NCBI GenBank assembly: GCA_035236585.1
Contig: CP141138.1
Location: 31,011,437 to 31,075,436 of the forward strand
Origin: Warburgia ugandensis
Lineage: Eukaryota; Streptophyta; Magnoliopsida; Canellales; Canellaceae
Length of the DNA stretch: 64,000 nucleotides
Direction: 5' to 3'
The notes beneath the pieces were generated by a model. The model ran no database searches and was not told where the DNA came from. It was given only the letters and a program-made list of their open reading frames with translations. Below, piece by piece: positions 36,040-48,190 of the stretch. Both the position numbers and the translations under genes were made by a program. Numbering within the stretch: position 1 is the first letter of the stretch; each line of letters starts with the position of its first letter.

Positions 36040-36490
36040 GCTAGATCCGTGCTAGATCTAGCATTTCTAGTCGGTTTTTCCAGCTGGATTTCCTGGCCAG
36101 AAAACGTCTCAAGCCAGTTCTAGCCGGCCCTGCACGAACAAGGCGTCCCAGGGACGCCATGCTCCACGTGCGCCTGGGACAAGGTCCCTGGGATGGGTTC
36201 CAGGAGTACGACAGCACGTACATTGTCCCTGGTGCGGCCTTCGGGTGCGCGCGCGACATGGGGCACGGGTCTTGGCTCGACCAGGATGCATGGGGTGCCC
36301 TGGGAGCTGAGACGCACCATGCTATACCAAAGGTGCATCCGTGTGATGCCATCCAGGATGCGCGTCATAGCGCGTCGCTTGAGCATGCATGTGCGCATGC
36401 AAAACGCGGTCCCTGGCACGGCCTTTGGGCGCGCACGCACGTGAGGCGGTCGCGGTTCAACCAGGATGCATGGGTGTCCTGGGAACTAAG
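36040..36490. repeat. GC-rich island with internal duplication in the solo LTR
   Basis: A sharp rise in GC against the AT-rich surroundings, rich in CpG and GCGC words. Two related arms start GTCCCTGG at 36223 and 36409 and both run into ACCAGGATGCATGGG, a period of about 185 bases. Open frames exist on both strands only because stops are rare in GC-rich sequence. Confidence 0.75.
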
Positions 36491-37488
36491 ACACGCGGAC
36501 CTAATAAGACTATAAAGTTAGGATTAGAGGATAATTTACAGAGTTAACCATGGAATAGTAGATCCACATCATATGATCTAGCCTGACAATAAATTAGGCA
36601 AGGACCCATGGATCCAAAAAGGCAAATCTAGTGATCTAATTTCTAAAAATAGATCGAAATTGATAAGGATTCCTTGTATCCATTCATGCCCAGGAGTTTA
36701 TAAATAAGACCCAGGGTCAGGTTGATTGATGAAGGACGCGACTCCAGGAGACTTCGAGGTAGGTGCTCTATTGCTACTAGACTTTTTAAAAAAAACCTAT
36801 AATTGTTTTGAGAACACATGTTTTAAGTTTAAGTTATATGATTTGTTTAGCACTACTTAATCTTATAAACGAATTCAGCATGACTTAATCTTATGAATGA
36901 ATTCAGCATGCATATGACAAATACATTATGCACAGAGATGTTTTGCAAACAATTGCATATATTGCATGATTTGTGAGCATTAAGTTCTTGAAAAATCCCA
37001 TGTCCTTGAGGGTTACCAAAAGACATTGGAGTGCCCAAAAGACGCTGGGTAGGCAGTTGTGAGGGACCTAAAGAGGACAGGTTTTGAAAAAGAGATTTTC
37101 GCTTGTTTGATCTTATATGATTTGGGCTAATAAGCTCGTGGGCGCTATGCTGAGAGGTCTGGGTTGGCCTCCTAGCCTCTACCACTATTAGGTGGAATGG
37201 GTACCACGCCCAAAAAGGGCATGTCCCTACATCGACTGCATGTGGTACAGGGGGCTACCACTAGTGTCACGGCACTAGGTCGATGTGTCATATGCCCCGC
37301 GGAGGCTATGACCGAGTGTCCTCAGGTACCCGGGGACCACACGGCGGCTAGGTCGTGGGCATAGTGGGCCCTATGGTTTGAGGATTTACTTGCATTATGC
37401 ATATGGCATGATAGGAGGTTGGTCGATCATACAAGATATCCATGAGTTGGATTCAGTTGAGCATCTTAAGCATATCATTATGTTTATG

Positions 37489-37513
37489 ATATATATATAT
37501 ATATATATATATG
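37489..37513. repeat. (AT)n microsatellite in the solo LTR
   Basis: About 12 AT units after TTTATG. Confidence 0.9.
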
Positions 37514-38087
37514 ATATTTTTAGCTTGGATTATGCTATTTCTTTAAGTCGTCAGTATTCCAATTCGACAGTGGTTTTTAACATCGAAATTGAACATGATT
37601 GTTCGAACATGCACATGTTTTAGAGAGCATATGATTTTAAATATAGCATACGTTATAAAACTAGTAGTGATAGACTCCTACTGAGTATAGTATATACTCA
37701 CCCTATCCTTAATATATTTTAGGATAGTTCCATCCACGAGTAGAGGACACCTATGTTAGTGCTACGAGCAAGAAAAATCAAAAGGAGATAATTATACATG
37801 TAAGTAAACACTCTACCCTTTGAACATGTATTTGTATTTATTTATAGTTGGGCTGTGAGCTGTGATTGGATAGACCTGGGAAAACATTTATGATTTCTGA
37901 AGTCTTTCAAAAACTACTTTGGTTGTTGTGAAAGCAAATGACACTCGGGGTTTTCAAAATGAGTTTAAAACTAAAGATTTTTCGCTGTATTGCATGGTTT
38001 TTATAAAATGGTTTTCAAATAGGGATGCATCCTGCCTTAGGAATTAGATATTGCATTTAAAAATGCATGGGAAAACCCGGGTCGTCA

Positions 38088-38111
38088 CACACACACACAC
38101 ACACACACACA
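38088..38111. repeat. (CA)n microsatellite, right part
   Basis: About 12 CA units immediately after the LTR end; in phase with the CA run left of the LTR at 35318-35347. Confidence 0.93.
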
Positions 38112-39235
38112 TCTTTCATTGGAAGTTCTTTCTATGCAAATATCTTTAGAGGTGTTGCATGCAAGTTCCTTTAGAGGTTCAATGCAATTTTCTTCTCCTC
38201 TTGCAATATCTTGTTCCTTTGATTCATGCACACATGTTTGGGGTACTCTTTCATGGTGTTTTGCTTCCATTTATGCTCTAATTCATTGTATCAAAAGACC
38301 ATCAATGTCTTGTAGTGACAGCCAAGAGAAAGTGGTCATTGGATCCTCTTTCACGCATTTAATCTAGGTTAGTAGTTCTTGCTTTTCTGTAGTTATTAAC
38401 TTTACATTTCTCCTTATTCTTTTCTAGTTATCATCCACCATCATCTTCTTTTAACATTTAGATTTGTTTCTCATATTTTCTTCATTCTCCTTTGGTTCTC
38501 TCTCTTGGTTCACATGCATGCTAACCATTGATGAGTGATCTATGGATAGCATTAGATCTGGTATTTAAAGTCAAGTTATTTCATTTTCATGTTATGGAAT
38601 GTTGTCCACATTATTTGTAAGGATTGACATCAATAAATAAAGTTAGTTTCAAGCGCACTCTTCTTGTTCTTTGCTCTCTATCATGCATGCTTTGTTAATC
38701 TCATTACTCATGTCAGTTGAATGCTTAGATTCATTTTTATTCATTGATCATGTTTAGTGCATGTTCGAATTTTGTTACTATTCAAGGATCACATTGTTGA
38801 ATGTTAAGGTTAGATTTTAAGTTTTAGGAAGTTCTTCATTCTAGTTTTAGAAAGTTCATTCTTCTTTAGAAAGTGTCTTTAAGATTAGTTGCATGTTAGA
38901 AGTTTATTTTTAGGAAGCTTTTATTTAGAGAAACTTTGTAATTTATAATGTTAGAAAGTTCATTCTAGATTTAGGTTTCTAAGTTTATTCATGTTTCCAG
39001 TTTTGCATTAGTTTCCTTTCTAGAATTCATTTTGGGTATAGAAAGTTTCTAATTCCATTTTTGGATAGTCTTTATATTTGGAAAGTTTCTTTATAATTTA
39101 AATTTCTAATTTGATACATGTTTCTAATTCCATGTTCTTTTAATTCTTAGAGTAAATCAAAATACAATCTTTATTTTGGCTAGGTTAATTAATCGAAATA
39201 GATTCCTATGCTTGCGAGTACTTTTTACAAGACAT
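38112..39235. other. Inserted non-coding stretch, right part
   Basis: No coding similarity. Between about 38810 and 39130 the words AGAAAGTT and TTTCTAA/TTCTAG recur at irregular spacing, a weak short-period repeat. Gypsy gag similarity resumes at about 39240. Confidence 0.45.
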
Positions 39236-39239
39236 CAAG

Positions 39240-39990
39240 AGTGTCAAGTGTCTACCAAGGAATGTGAAAGGATTGGTGGGCAAAAACTAGTTTGGAAAGG
39301 AGGCCCGCTACACTGTCAAGAATTAGGAGACATCAAGGACTGCTAGGATTGACTTCAAAAGGAGAGGAGGTGATCATGCTCTGTGCCCTAGTTATCATAA
39401 GTTCCATTAGGGAATATCATGTTATGTCAAATAGCACAGGTGTTTCCTATGTGGTGAGTGGGGCCATTTCATTCACGACTGCTTGAAGAAGAGGGACGAT
39501 CAACCCCACCCCACTGAGGACTAATACAATGGTGCCAAGGAAAAGTTTTTGTGTTAACCACAGAGCATGCTCATGCCTCCAATGCTCTAATAGAAGGTAC
39601 CCTTCTGATTTTTGATAGACTTATGTATTTATTGACCTAGGCTCTACACAAACATTCATACCATATAGCTTTGTGTCATGTATGAACAACACCGTACAAA
39701 GGCTAGGTTTTCATTTAGAAGTTAGTACTCCAATAAGGGAATTAGTGATGACATGTGAATTCCTACAAGATGTGCATATTTATTTATCTCACCAAGAACT
39801 CTGTGCTGACCTAATCCTTCTAAGCATGATGGACTTTGCTGTTATCATGGGTATGGACTAGTTCACAGACCAACGGATATTAGTAGATTCTATGAGGAAG
39901 AGAGTTACTCTTTATAGCCCAGGAAGGGAGACCCTCTCCTTTCAGGGTAGGCCAGACTATGTGGGAATGAGAATTATTTTTGTAGTACAA
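39240..39990 (+). pseudogene. Gypsy zinc knuckle and aspartic protease remnant
   Basis: A frame with stops gives ALCPSYHKFHxGISC, a broken first knuckle, then RCFLCGEWGHFIHDCLKKRD, an intact C-x2-C-x4-H-x4-C knuckle (39440-39499). The protease part reads FIDLGSTQTFIPYSFV (expected FDSGATHSFIS), so the catalytic D-S/T-G triad has become D-L-G. ILLSMMDFAVIMGMDW follows, matching LPxxxFDVILGMDWL. Continuation to TLYSPGRETLSFQG is as in the family. Confidence 0.72.
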
Positions 39991-40029
39991 GCAACACGAC
40001 TCATAACTAGAGAATGTTAGGTTCATTTG

Positions 40030-40430
40030 GCTAGTGTTGTAGCTTTGGAAGAATTGGGGTCAAGGATTGATGAGATTGACATGGTTTAGGAATTCAAGGA
40101 TGTCTTCCTAGAGGAGTTGCCCTTACTACCACTGAAACGAGAGATGGGCTTCATGATCGAGTTGTTGATAGGGACAACTCCCATCTTAAAGCACCTTACT
40201 ACATGGCTCCAACTGAACTGAAGGAGCTAAAGATGCAACTTTAGGAGTCAATGGACCAAGGTTTACTCACCCAAGTATTTCACCTTGGGGAGCTCTTGTA
40301 TTACTCTCTAAGAGAAAGCATAGATCGATGAAGTTATGTATAGATTATCAGTTGCTAAATGGGGTCACTATTAAAAATAAGTACCCATTGTGACGCATTG
40401 ACATCCTCTTGGATCATCTAAAGCCTATAA
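40030..40430 (+). pseudogene. Gypsy reverse transcriptase, N-terminal half, remnant
   Basis: Plus strand reads [49 protein letters not shown], and then, after frame changes, CIDY and NKYPL. These match the Tekay/Del sequence from the DVFPEELPGLPP block to YPLPRIDDL. The catalytic D-D part and everything downstream are missing; the reading fades near 40430. Confidence 0.75.
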
Positions 40431-40674
40431 CAATATTCTTGAAGAGATGAGGATATTCTAAAGATGTCATTTAGAGCTAGATATGGTCATTATGAGGATA
40501 AGCAATGTAGATCTTGGACTAGAAGGAAAAGATTCTAAGGAATAAGATTTTTTCTTTAGTTAAAGTCTTAGGGCATCTTCATTTGATAGAAGAAGCCACC
40601 TTGCAATAATAGCTATAACTCTAGCTTTTACGTAGCATTATACAAAGTCACTCAATGAATATCACCTTCCAATG

Positions 40675-42238
40675 GTTAGTGTGCACAATGTTAACACTAC
40701 GTTATTTTATAGTTGAATTTTGATATTTTTCATGCACAACGTTGATTTCATGTGATCACTTGTGAGTCATCTACAAATCTATTTTGAATCACACGATTAA
40801 TCCCATTTGATATATGGGCATCATCTGTTGATTTGTTTTGAATTGCACCATTGAACCCATTTGGGTATATCTACACCAACTATTGACTTGTCCTAAATTA
40901 CACTATTGATTTTGTTTGAAATATGACCATCCATGCTTGATTTGCATTAAATCTCATCATTGATCTTATTTGATAATGGCACGATCATGTTTTAGATTCC
41001 TTTAAAAGTAGAACAAAAATTTACGCTGGTTACATATTTGAGTTTAATGTGAAAAGGGTAATTTGCGAAAGTGTTACTTGAAAGGTATGTTTATTCAAAT
41101 GCATGTGATATATGTGAATTTAAAATAATGATATGTTGACAGCGGCTTTTTTTTTTTTTTTAACAAGTGTTTATATGACTTTGCCATGAATGTGTGATTA
41201 GAACAATTGTGAGACTCTACGGAGTCGTGCATGTGGGCCATTTAAGGAGACCCCAACAGTTTACTATGCTATGAGTGCAATTGACCATTGACACTTGAAA
41301 TCTGAAATTTGATACATGCCTGAGTAAAGGCTTTTGTGCATTTGAAGGGGTCAATGGGACCTTTCATTCAGTGTGATTGGTTCTCCCCCATGAGGGCTGA
41401 TGTAAGTTGTGCAGTATCTACAATCGAACATAGGTAGGAGACATTGGTTCTCTCTACATGGATAGTAGATGAGATGTGATATGGACATAGAATAGTATGT
41501 CGGTCAACCTTGAGGAATTTAGACCACTTGGCTTTGTCACCATGCTAGACATTGTTGTATGGTTTAGATTAATGCTATGTGATATGCTGAAAATATTGAG
41601 AACAATTTCTAAAATCATGTTTTTATCTGGATATGGATTTATGGTAGTGTCATTTATCATGGATTTTGAGGTTTAAATGTTATTGAGGTTTGATATCAAT
41701 CATGATTAATCAATTGCATCCTATTATCTCTAGGCCTTCATGAGTTTTCTACATGTTTTGTTTGGATTAGAATGTCCCACTGAGTGGTTGTACTCACCCA
41801 CACCGACAATTTCAGGTTAATCTTCTAGTAGGTATTGAGAATTGAGTTGTCACAAGAGGCTTAGAGTTGTAAGAGGGAGAAGGTATGAGAAAAAATAAGT
41901 CAAGTTGTTTTATTGATTGTTTGAACATTGAGGGTGTAATGTAATAAGACACTGGATTTTTATTATATTATGAACATTATAATTTTATTATATATGTGAT
42001 GGTTAAATCTAATTGTTTGGGCTATGACTAATGGGTCTTGCGAGCGCTCGTGCTCACTAATTATTTGTTAACATATGGAGACTTTGAATGACACCAAGAT
42101 TGAAGGATGATACTTTCAAACATATTATACATTATGTTTTTGAAAAAAAAAATTCAAAGAAAAAACATATTTTCAAGGAAATTTTGATGATTTATAAAAT
42201 TTATTTCAAAAACTATTTCTGAAAACCCTGGGTGTCAC
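40675..42238 (+). repeat. 3' LTR (5'-truncated) of the Tekay-like element
   Basis: Direct copy of 32163-33700. Its right end, GAAAACCCTGGGTGTCACA, is the LTR terminus. Confidence 0.75.
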
Positions 42239-42579
42239 ACGATGTGAGATAATTGGGATGATCTAAGTAGCTGTAAATGATACAAAAATGAAATAAATTT
42301 ACCAAGTTATGAAATCTAGGGATTCAAAATTGACCACATTAATGATCTTGAGCATTCATATGTAACTATCATTTATTTAATTATCACATGTTAATATACC
42401 CCTATGAAATAATAACATGGAAGATGTGTGCATTAAAGATGTAATTTAACCATTTTATTAATTCAAATGATTTACTTAGCTTAATAAGTAAGTATGGAAA
42501 CCATAGCATGCATTTTTAATATAACAAATTATCAAAGAACACAAAATTATCATTCAAACATTAAACTAAAAAGCATACT

Positions 42580-42975
42580 ATAATCAGTTCCTAAACTATG
42601 TAAACTATATCGTAGTTTAGATAAAAATAGTACTAATTATGCATGTTAAACTATAAGACAAACCATAAGAATTAATAACCACTCATACATGAATGAAAAA
42701 ACTGATTTAATGTGGCTTTATCCTCATCTTGATGGTAAATTTAGCTACTCATGATAATGGTTGTTATTACTATAATTAGTCCCTAAACTATGTAAATTAC
42801 GTCATAGTTTCATGAAAATAGTATAATTATGCATGTTAAACTATAAGACAAACCATAAGAATTGATAAATCAATATCTTAAATCTTATAACCACTCATAC
42901 ATGACTAAAAAAACTGATTTAATGTGGCTTTATACTCATCTTAGATGGTAAAATTTAGTTACTCATGATAATGGA
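42580..42975. repeat. Tandem duplication, unit about 190 bases, 2 copies
   Basis: CCTAAACTATGTAAA, ATTATGCATGTTAAACTATA and ACTGATTTAATGTGGCTTTA all occur twice at this spacing. The second copy has a short insertion. Confidence 0.85.
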
Positions 42976-43526
42976 AAATAACATCCTAAACATATTATTT
43001 CCTGAACTTATGCTAAAACTATGGAAAAACACATCTTAAAATATGATAAAACACATCTTGAAAATTATTGGAAATCTAGCGTAAAACTATAATGAAAGAA
43101 ACTAGAGGTAAATGTCCTCATTTAGCTTTGGTTAGCATGTTTTCTAGTCTGTGCCTAAGATTGGTGAAAAGGTATTCTAGGATGGTTGTAAACTTTGCTT
43201 AGTCCTAAGAAAAACTAAGCACAAAATAATTCCTAAACTATGTTATAATAAAATGAATAAACAAATACTAGAACATGAAAGTAAATCCATATCTAAAAGC
43301 TAGAATTAAAAACATGAATTCTAAATCAAAATACAAACTAAACTCAAAGATTAAAAGGGAGAAATGACATTTGTTGAAATTACTTATTGACTCACCATAA
43401 TAACATGAGGAAAATAAAAGAGAACTACAACAAAACTTATTAGATTGGATTGAAGATGGACGTCCAAAAGTTTTCTCAATTTGTCATGCACCAAGCTTCC
43501 TCTAGGATTTCCTCAAGAAATCAATG

Positions 43527-43532
<6 letters not shown>

Positions 43533-43620
<88 letters not shown>
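43533..43620. repeat. (CT)44 microsatellite
   Basis: 88 uninterrupted bases of CT. The ORF across it on the minus strand is an artefact of the repeat. Confidence 0.97.
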
Positions 43621-43623
<3 letters not shown>

Positions 43624-44299
43624 GTGTCACTCACCAAAAAGAAGATAAACTCCAAAGCAAATAAGACCTCGGAAACTCCAAGGTTAAGAATATCTCTGCC
43701 ATGTGAAAAACTGTACAAAACTCCTCAAACCTAGATGTCTCTTCCGTCAAGTCCAAGAATGTCTATCTCTCAAAATATATATGCTATTCTTCCTTCTAAA
43801 TATGAACTTCCTTTTCTCTTAGAGAGGCATATTCTTTCCTTCTAAAATAAAACACTTCTCCCAAAGTGAAGTTCCATCCTTCTAATGTGAAGTGCCCACC
43901 TTTAAGTAAAACAACTCATGTTCCTTTTTTTAAAATAAGAACACATATTCTTCTTAAGAAGTGTGGTTCTCCTTATAGAAAAACATTATTCCAAATTTGA
44001 ATGCCCTTTCCAATTAAGTAAAGTCATTAACCCTTCAAAAGACATCTTTATCTCATGATATGAAGGGCTATTGTGTCACTTCCTAAAAAAATGTCTTCTT
44101 CCTCTCCTTGGTGTATATTAATCCTAACTAATGCTTTCTCATGTGCTAAAACCATACTACGGGTTCTCTAGATATTTGTAAGCAACTTCTCAAGTATTAC
44201 AATGACAATTGGTAAGTTACCGAGCCTTTAGACCTCCCTAGCTAAGACTTTCTAAACTAAGAATCATTAACCAGTCCACCTTTGACCCATTGACCAACT

Positions 44300-45343
44300 T
44301 GTTGTGTTTTACAAATAATTGCAAGAGCATAGATCTATTGTAATAGAGAACATGCAAGTACATGTCAATTCCACAAGGATTCAATTTGTGAATTTACAAA
44401 TTTCTAATTTAAATATGTATTAAACTATCATAACCTAGCCAATGAATGAATGAAAAATAATATAATAAATCTAACAATATTAAAAGAGAATAAATTAATC
44501 AAATTCTAAGCCTAGGGTTTCAGAATCCACCATGCTAAAATCACATATATTTAAAAATAAGCAACTTAAATTTAAAACTACTCTTGTTAATGAACTACAA
44601 TGAATGAGAAATACAAAATATATGATTGTTAAAAGCCCTAATTTATAGATTTTCTCAATCTTAGGGTTTTTCCTAATTTATAATTTTTTAAAACATAAAT
44701 TGTCCTTTTAGGCACAAATTATCTGAGAATTTTATATACCAAATTAACTAATCTACACTATTTAGCTTCTAAACTATATAAAATACATGATATTTACTAT
44801 TAAAAGAATACTAAACATGTAAATTAATTTACTAATCCCAAAATTGATATTTTAACATTTTTAAATATAAAATGTACTTAACTTGAATATACACTACTCT
44901 AGTGTGCTTTCATCAAAACATTAGGGAAAAATCTAGCCAATCATATTAAATCTAAAACTTATATTAAAAATTATATCTAACTACATATTGTAAGAAAAGT
45001 TACAACTACTATAACACAACTACTAACTACTATTCTAAATAAACTTTGATGCTAAACATTCAATCCTAACTAATATTAGAGAATAACACTAATTATCAAC
45101 AGTGTAAAGTGAAAAAAAATATATTCATCCAAAGCACAAATAAACAACTATAAATTTAACTAATAAAAACTAAACTTCCATTAACTTAAAATTGAAAGTA
45201 TAACAATAATTTGAATACAAGAATTTAAGACAAAGCAAAAATAAATTAAAACTACCCTATGGATTGGAGTAGATATTGCTGACTTGTTCTCCGTGTCACT
45301 CAACGAATATCACCTTCAAATCCTCTCAAAACCACACTACTGC
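44300..45343 (-). repeat. Athila-type LTR fragment, AT-rich
   Basis: TGCAAGAGCATAGATCTATT and TCAATTCCACAAGGATTCAA at its left end match the LTR ends at 30226, 45344 and 51318. The rest is AT-rich with no coding similarity. It directly adjoins the 3' LTR of the Athila-like element, so two related elements or a rearranged copy meet here. Confidence 0.5.
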
Positions 45344-46053
45344 TGATGTATCTTAACAATTACCACAAGTGCACTACTCTAGTGAAGTATAGAATAGGTA
45401 AATACGGGCCGATCCTACAAGGACTCTATGTTAATGGAGTTAATTGAAACTTAGGTCATTTTACTTTAAGTAAAGGAAAGAACTTAAACTAGAAACTAAA
45501 GTAAGAACTAAGTAACTAAAAAAGCAAGGAATTAAATAACTAAACAAAAAAACCAACTAAGGAAACAAGAGATTAACTAAGGAAAGAAAGACCTTCTCAT
45601 TAGTTAATTGATTACAAGGATTTGTTACATAAGCAAAGTCAACTAAAGCAAGTAAAGGAAAGCAATTAAAAGTCTTCTTCAAATCCCCACTTGACTTCTA
45701 TGGTAGACACCTATATCATGTCACTAAATAGGAGCTTGTACACTTTTCTTCAACCCATAATACACTAACTTACCACCAATCTATTCTCATTTTCTTAAAT
45801 CAACATGCCACAACCCAAAAGTAAAATATTTTCCAAGGATCTTTAGGAATGAAGTGCAATGATAGCCAAGAGAAGAGGTGTCTAACACCTTTCCCAAAAG
45901 ATCACCACCCCTCAAGAGGTAAAAAAAAGAATGAAATCTAAGTGTGAAACAAGTTGTTGCATCTCCTTGCTAAAAACTCTTAGAAAGAGGTTATTTTTAA
46001 GGAGAGAGGCAAGGAGGGGATTAGAGGTCAATCATCCTTAAGTTAGGGGTAAG
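45344..46053 (-). repeat. 3' LTR of the Athila-like element
   Basis: Left border TGATGTATCTTAAC. Shares GATTACAAGGATTTGTTA, TTCTTCAACCCATAATACA and CTCTTAGAAA-type blocks with 51318-52107. Its start on the minus strand was probably lost in the deletion that removed integrase. Confidence 0.75.
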
Positions 46054-46054
46054 T

Positions 46055-46660
46055 GATGTACTACTATATTTTTAAAACTTTTCTTGTTCAAATTTCTATG
46101 TTAAACTCCTAAAGCAAAAGAATCCATTGGATAAGTCTAGGTTTAGAATCCTTCTTGGAAAGAAGGTACTTCAATGTAGCGTGATCTGGGTAGATTTTCA
46201 CTTTAGACCTTGAGGTAGGACCTAAATTTGTCCAATGCAAATACCACAACCAACAATTCTTTTTTCACATTGGAGTAGTTGAGTTGGGCATCATTGAGGG
46301 TCTCATTGGCATAATAAATCATATAGGAAACTTTAGCAATCACTACCCTAAAATAGTGCCAATTGCATAATCAAAAGCATGACACATGATCTCGAATGGT
46401 ATGCACCAATCCAATGATCGTATGACAAGTGCAGAGGTGGCTTCATCTTTGGGTTGTTCAAAGGCTTTCATGCAGTTTTCAAAAAACTTATAAAATTGCC
46501 TCCTTTGCTAGCTAGTTGCAAATGGGCCTAAAACTTTTGCTAAAAACTTCAATGAAATGTCTGTAAAATCTAGCATGGCCTAGGAACCAATGGATCTCCT
46601 TCACTATTTGAGGAGGGGGAAGATCAAAGATGAGGTCCACTTTGGCGTTGTCAACTTCTA
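46055..46660 (-). pseudogene. Athila RNase H remnant
   Basis: Minus-strand pieces read [13 protein letters not shown], then [18 protein letters not shown], matching the family's DHAALKYL and KPRLIRWxLLLQEFD. After this the sequence passes within a few codons into the LTR. Confidence 0.68.
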
Positions 46661-47375
46661 TGCCCTATTGTGAAATGATATGACCTAGTACTATGCCACT
46701 TTTTACAATAAAATGACATTTTTCCTTGTTTAGTATTGGGTTCTTTTCTTGACCCTTCCCTATCATTAGAACTAAGTGGGCTAAGAAATCATCAAAGGAA
46801 GAACCAAATATAGAGAAATCATCCATAAACACCTCACATAATCTCTCCATCATATATGAGAATATATTCATCATAAACCATTGAAAAGTTATCAGCACAT
46901 TGCATAGCCCAAAAGGAATTTTTTTGTAGGTGGATATTTTGAATGGACAAGTGAAAGTAGTCTTGTCTTGATCCTCCAATGCTATGGGAATTTGGTTGTA
47001 ACCAGAATATACATCAAGGAAACAGCAGTATTCATGATCAGCCAACCTTTCTAGCACTTGGTCTACGAAGGAAAGAGGAAAGTGGTCTTTCCTCATGACC
47101 AAGTTCATCTTATGGTAGTAGATAGACACTCTCCATCTAGTCATCATATAAGTGAGGACTAACTCATTGTTCTCATTTCTAACTATCAACTCTAGATTTC
47201 TTAGGGATGACCTGAATAGGGCAGACCCATGCATTGTCAAACATGGGGTAAATGATACCTACATCTAATAGCTTAAGGACCTCTACCCTAACGACCTCCT
47301 TCATGTGAGGGTTTACCCTTTGTTGCGATTCTTGAGATGTTTTAAGATTGTCATCTAAATGGACTCGATGCATGT
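46660..47375 (-). pseudogene. Athila reverse transcriptase, nearly complete
   Basis: The best preserved transposon domain in the window. The stretch 47179-47373 reads LLDVGIIYPMFDNAWVCPIQ then VIPKKS; a frameshift leads to 46665-47240 with RWRVSIYYHKMN, RKDHFPLSFVDQVLERLA and CCFLDVYSGYNQIPIA, whose LD is the first catalytic aspartate. PFGLCNVLITFQWFMMNIFS follows, then CEVFMDDFSIFGSSFDDFLA, with the catalytic MDD intact. CHFIVKSGIVLGHIIS closes the domain. C-I-D-Y of the usual WRVCIDYRKLN is S-I-Y-Y here. Confidence 0.9.
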
Positions 47376-47859
47376 AAATGGTTGGCTAATTCTGTTTATG
47401 TCCAAGATGGACCACCCTATTGCTATCTTATGTCTCTATAGAACAATAAGTAGCTTACCTTCCTAGTCTTGATTGAGATTAGAGATGATGATAACAAGCA
47501 TGGATTTTGTAGGATCTAAAAATGCATATTCTAGTCTTTTTAATAATTGTTTTAGGTCTAATGTGGGTGTTTTCTTAGGTGGGCCCTAAGTAGAGGAAGG
47601 TGGTGTTAGTTGTTATTCTTTTAGTCTCCATTTAGGAGTGTCCACCATCATTGTAGCTTTAAGTAATGGGTCCACTTCCTAGCTACGATTGACTTGATTA
47701 GACTTAGAGTATGACTATGACACTCACAGCAAAAGAATCTCCGTAGTTCATTTGTTGTGTAGCATTAAAAATGTTGAACTCGAGTTTTGTATTTTCGAAT
47801 GATACTTTCATAAAACCATTCCAACAATTGATGATGGAATTAGAAGTGGCTAGGAATGG

Positions 47860-48190
47860 ATGGCCCAAGATGATAGAGATTTCAATATTTGGTTAGATAC
47901 AGGTGGTTTGTCTAGGACTAAAAAGTTCACTGGAAAGAGAAACTGATCTACTTGTATTAAGACATCTTCTACCAATCCCATAGGAATTTTGACAGACCAG
48001 TCTACTAGTTGTAGGATGATAGGTAGGAATTTTGACAGACCAGTCTACTAGTTGTAGGATGATAGGTGTAAGTTTAAGCTTACCTAATCTTAATTACTCA
48101 TAGATCCAATATGACAATATGTTAACACCTACCCTTAAATCTAGAAGTGCCTTATCAAATTTCTATTCCCCATAACACATGAGATTGTAG
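47860..48190 (-). pseudogene. Athila aspartic protease remnant with a frameshifting duplication
   Basis: Minus strand reads FDKALLDLRVGVNILSYWIY, then LRLGKLKLTPIILQLVDWSV and VEDVLIQVDQFLFPVNFLVL, matching the family's ALxDLGASVNLxP start, LGxxKPTxxTLQLADRS and VEDVLVKVDKFxFPVDFxVLD. In the active site D-L-G-A is D-L-R-V. A 43-base tandem duplication (47981-48066) breaks the frame within the domain. Confidence 0.75.
47981..48066. repeat. Exact 43-base tandem duplication
   Basis: The unit beginning TAGGAATTTTGACAGACCAG is repeated with no mismatch (47981-48023 and 48024-48066). 43 is not a multiple of 3. Confidence 0.95.

Larger units (their letters stand above)
35348..38087 (+). mobile_element. 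Solo LTR of about 2.7 kb inside a CA microsatellite
   Basis: Starts TGTAATGCCCGAGC and ends AACCCGGGTCGTCA (or two bases later), with TG...CA termini. CACAC stands on both sides, as expected for a 5-base target duplication inside the CA run. A TATA box lies 370 bases in (35717-35724). There is no primer site or coding region. The segment includes an unusual GC-rich island (36040-36490) and a (TA)n run (37489-37513). Confidence 0.8.
42240..44299. other. AT-rich intergenic stretch with repeats
   Basis: No coding similarity. Contains a tandem duplication (42580-42975) and a long CT microsatellite (43533-43620). From 43760 to 43900 the word TTCCTTCTAA recurs. Confidence 0.5.

Noticed and set aside
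36041..36515. Several frames over 80 codons on both strands
   Set aside because: They arise from the GC-rich island of an LTR, where stops are rare; no family similarity and no consistent frame.
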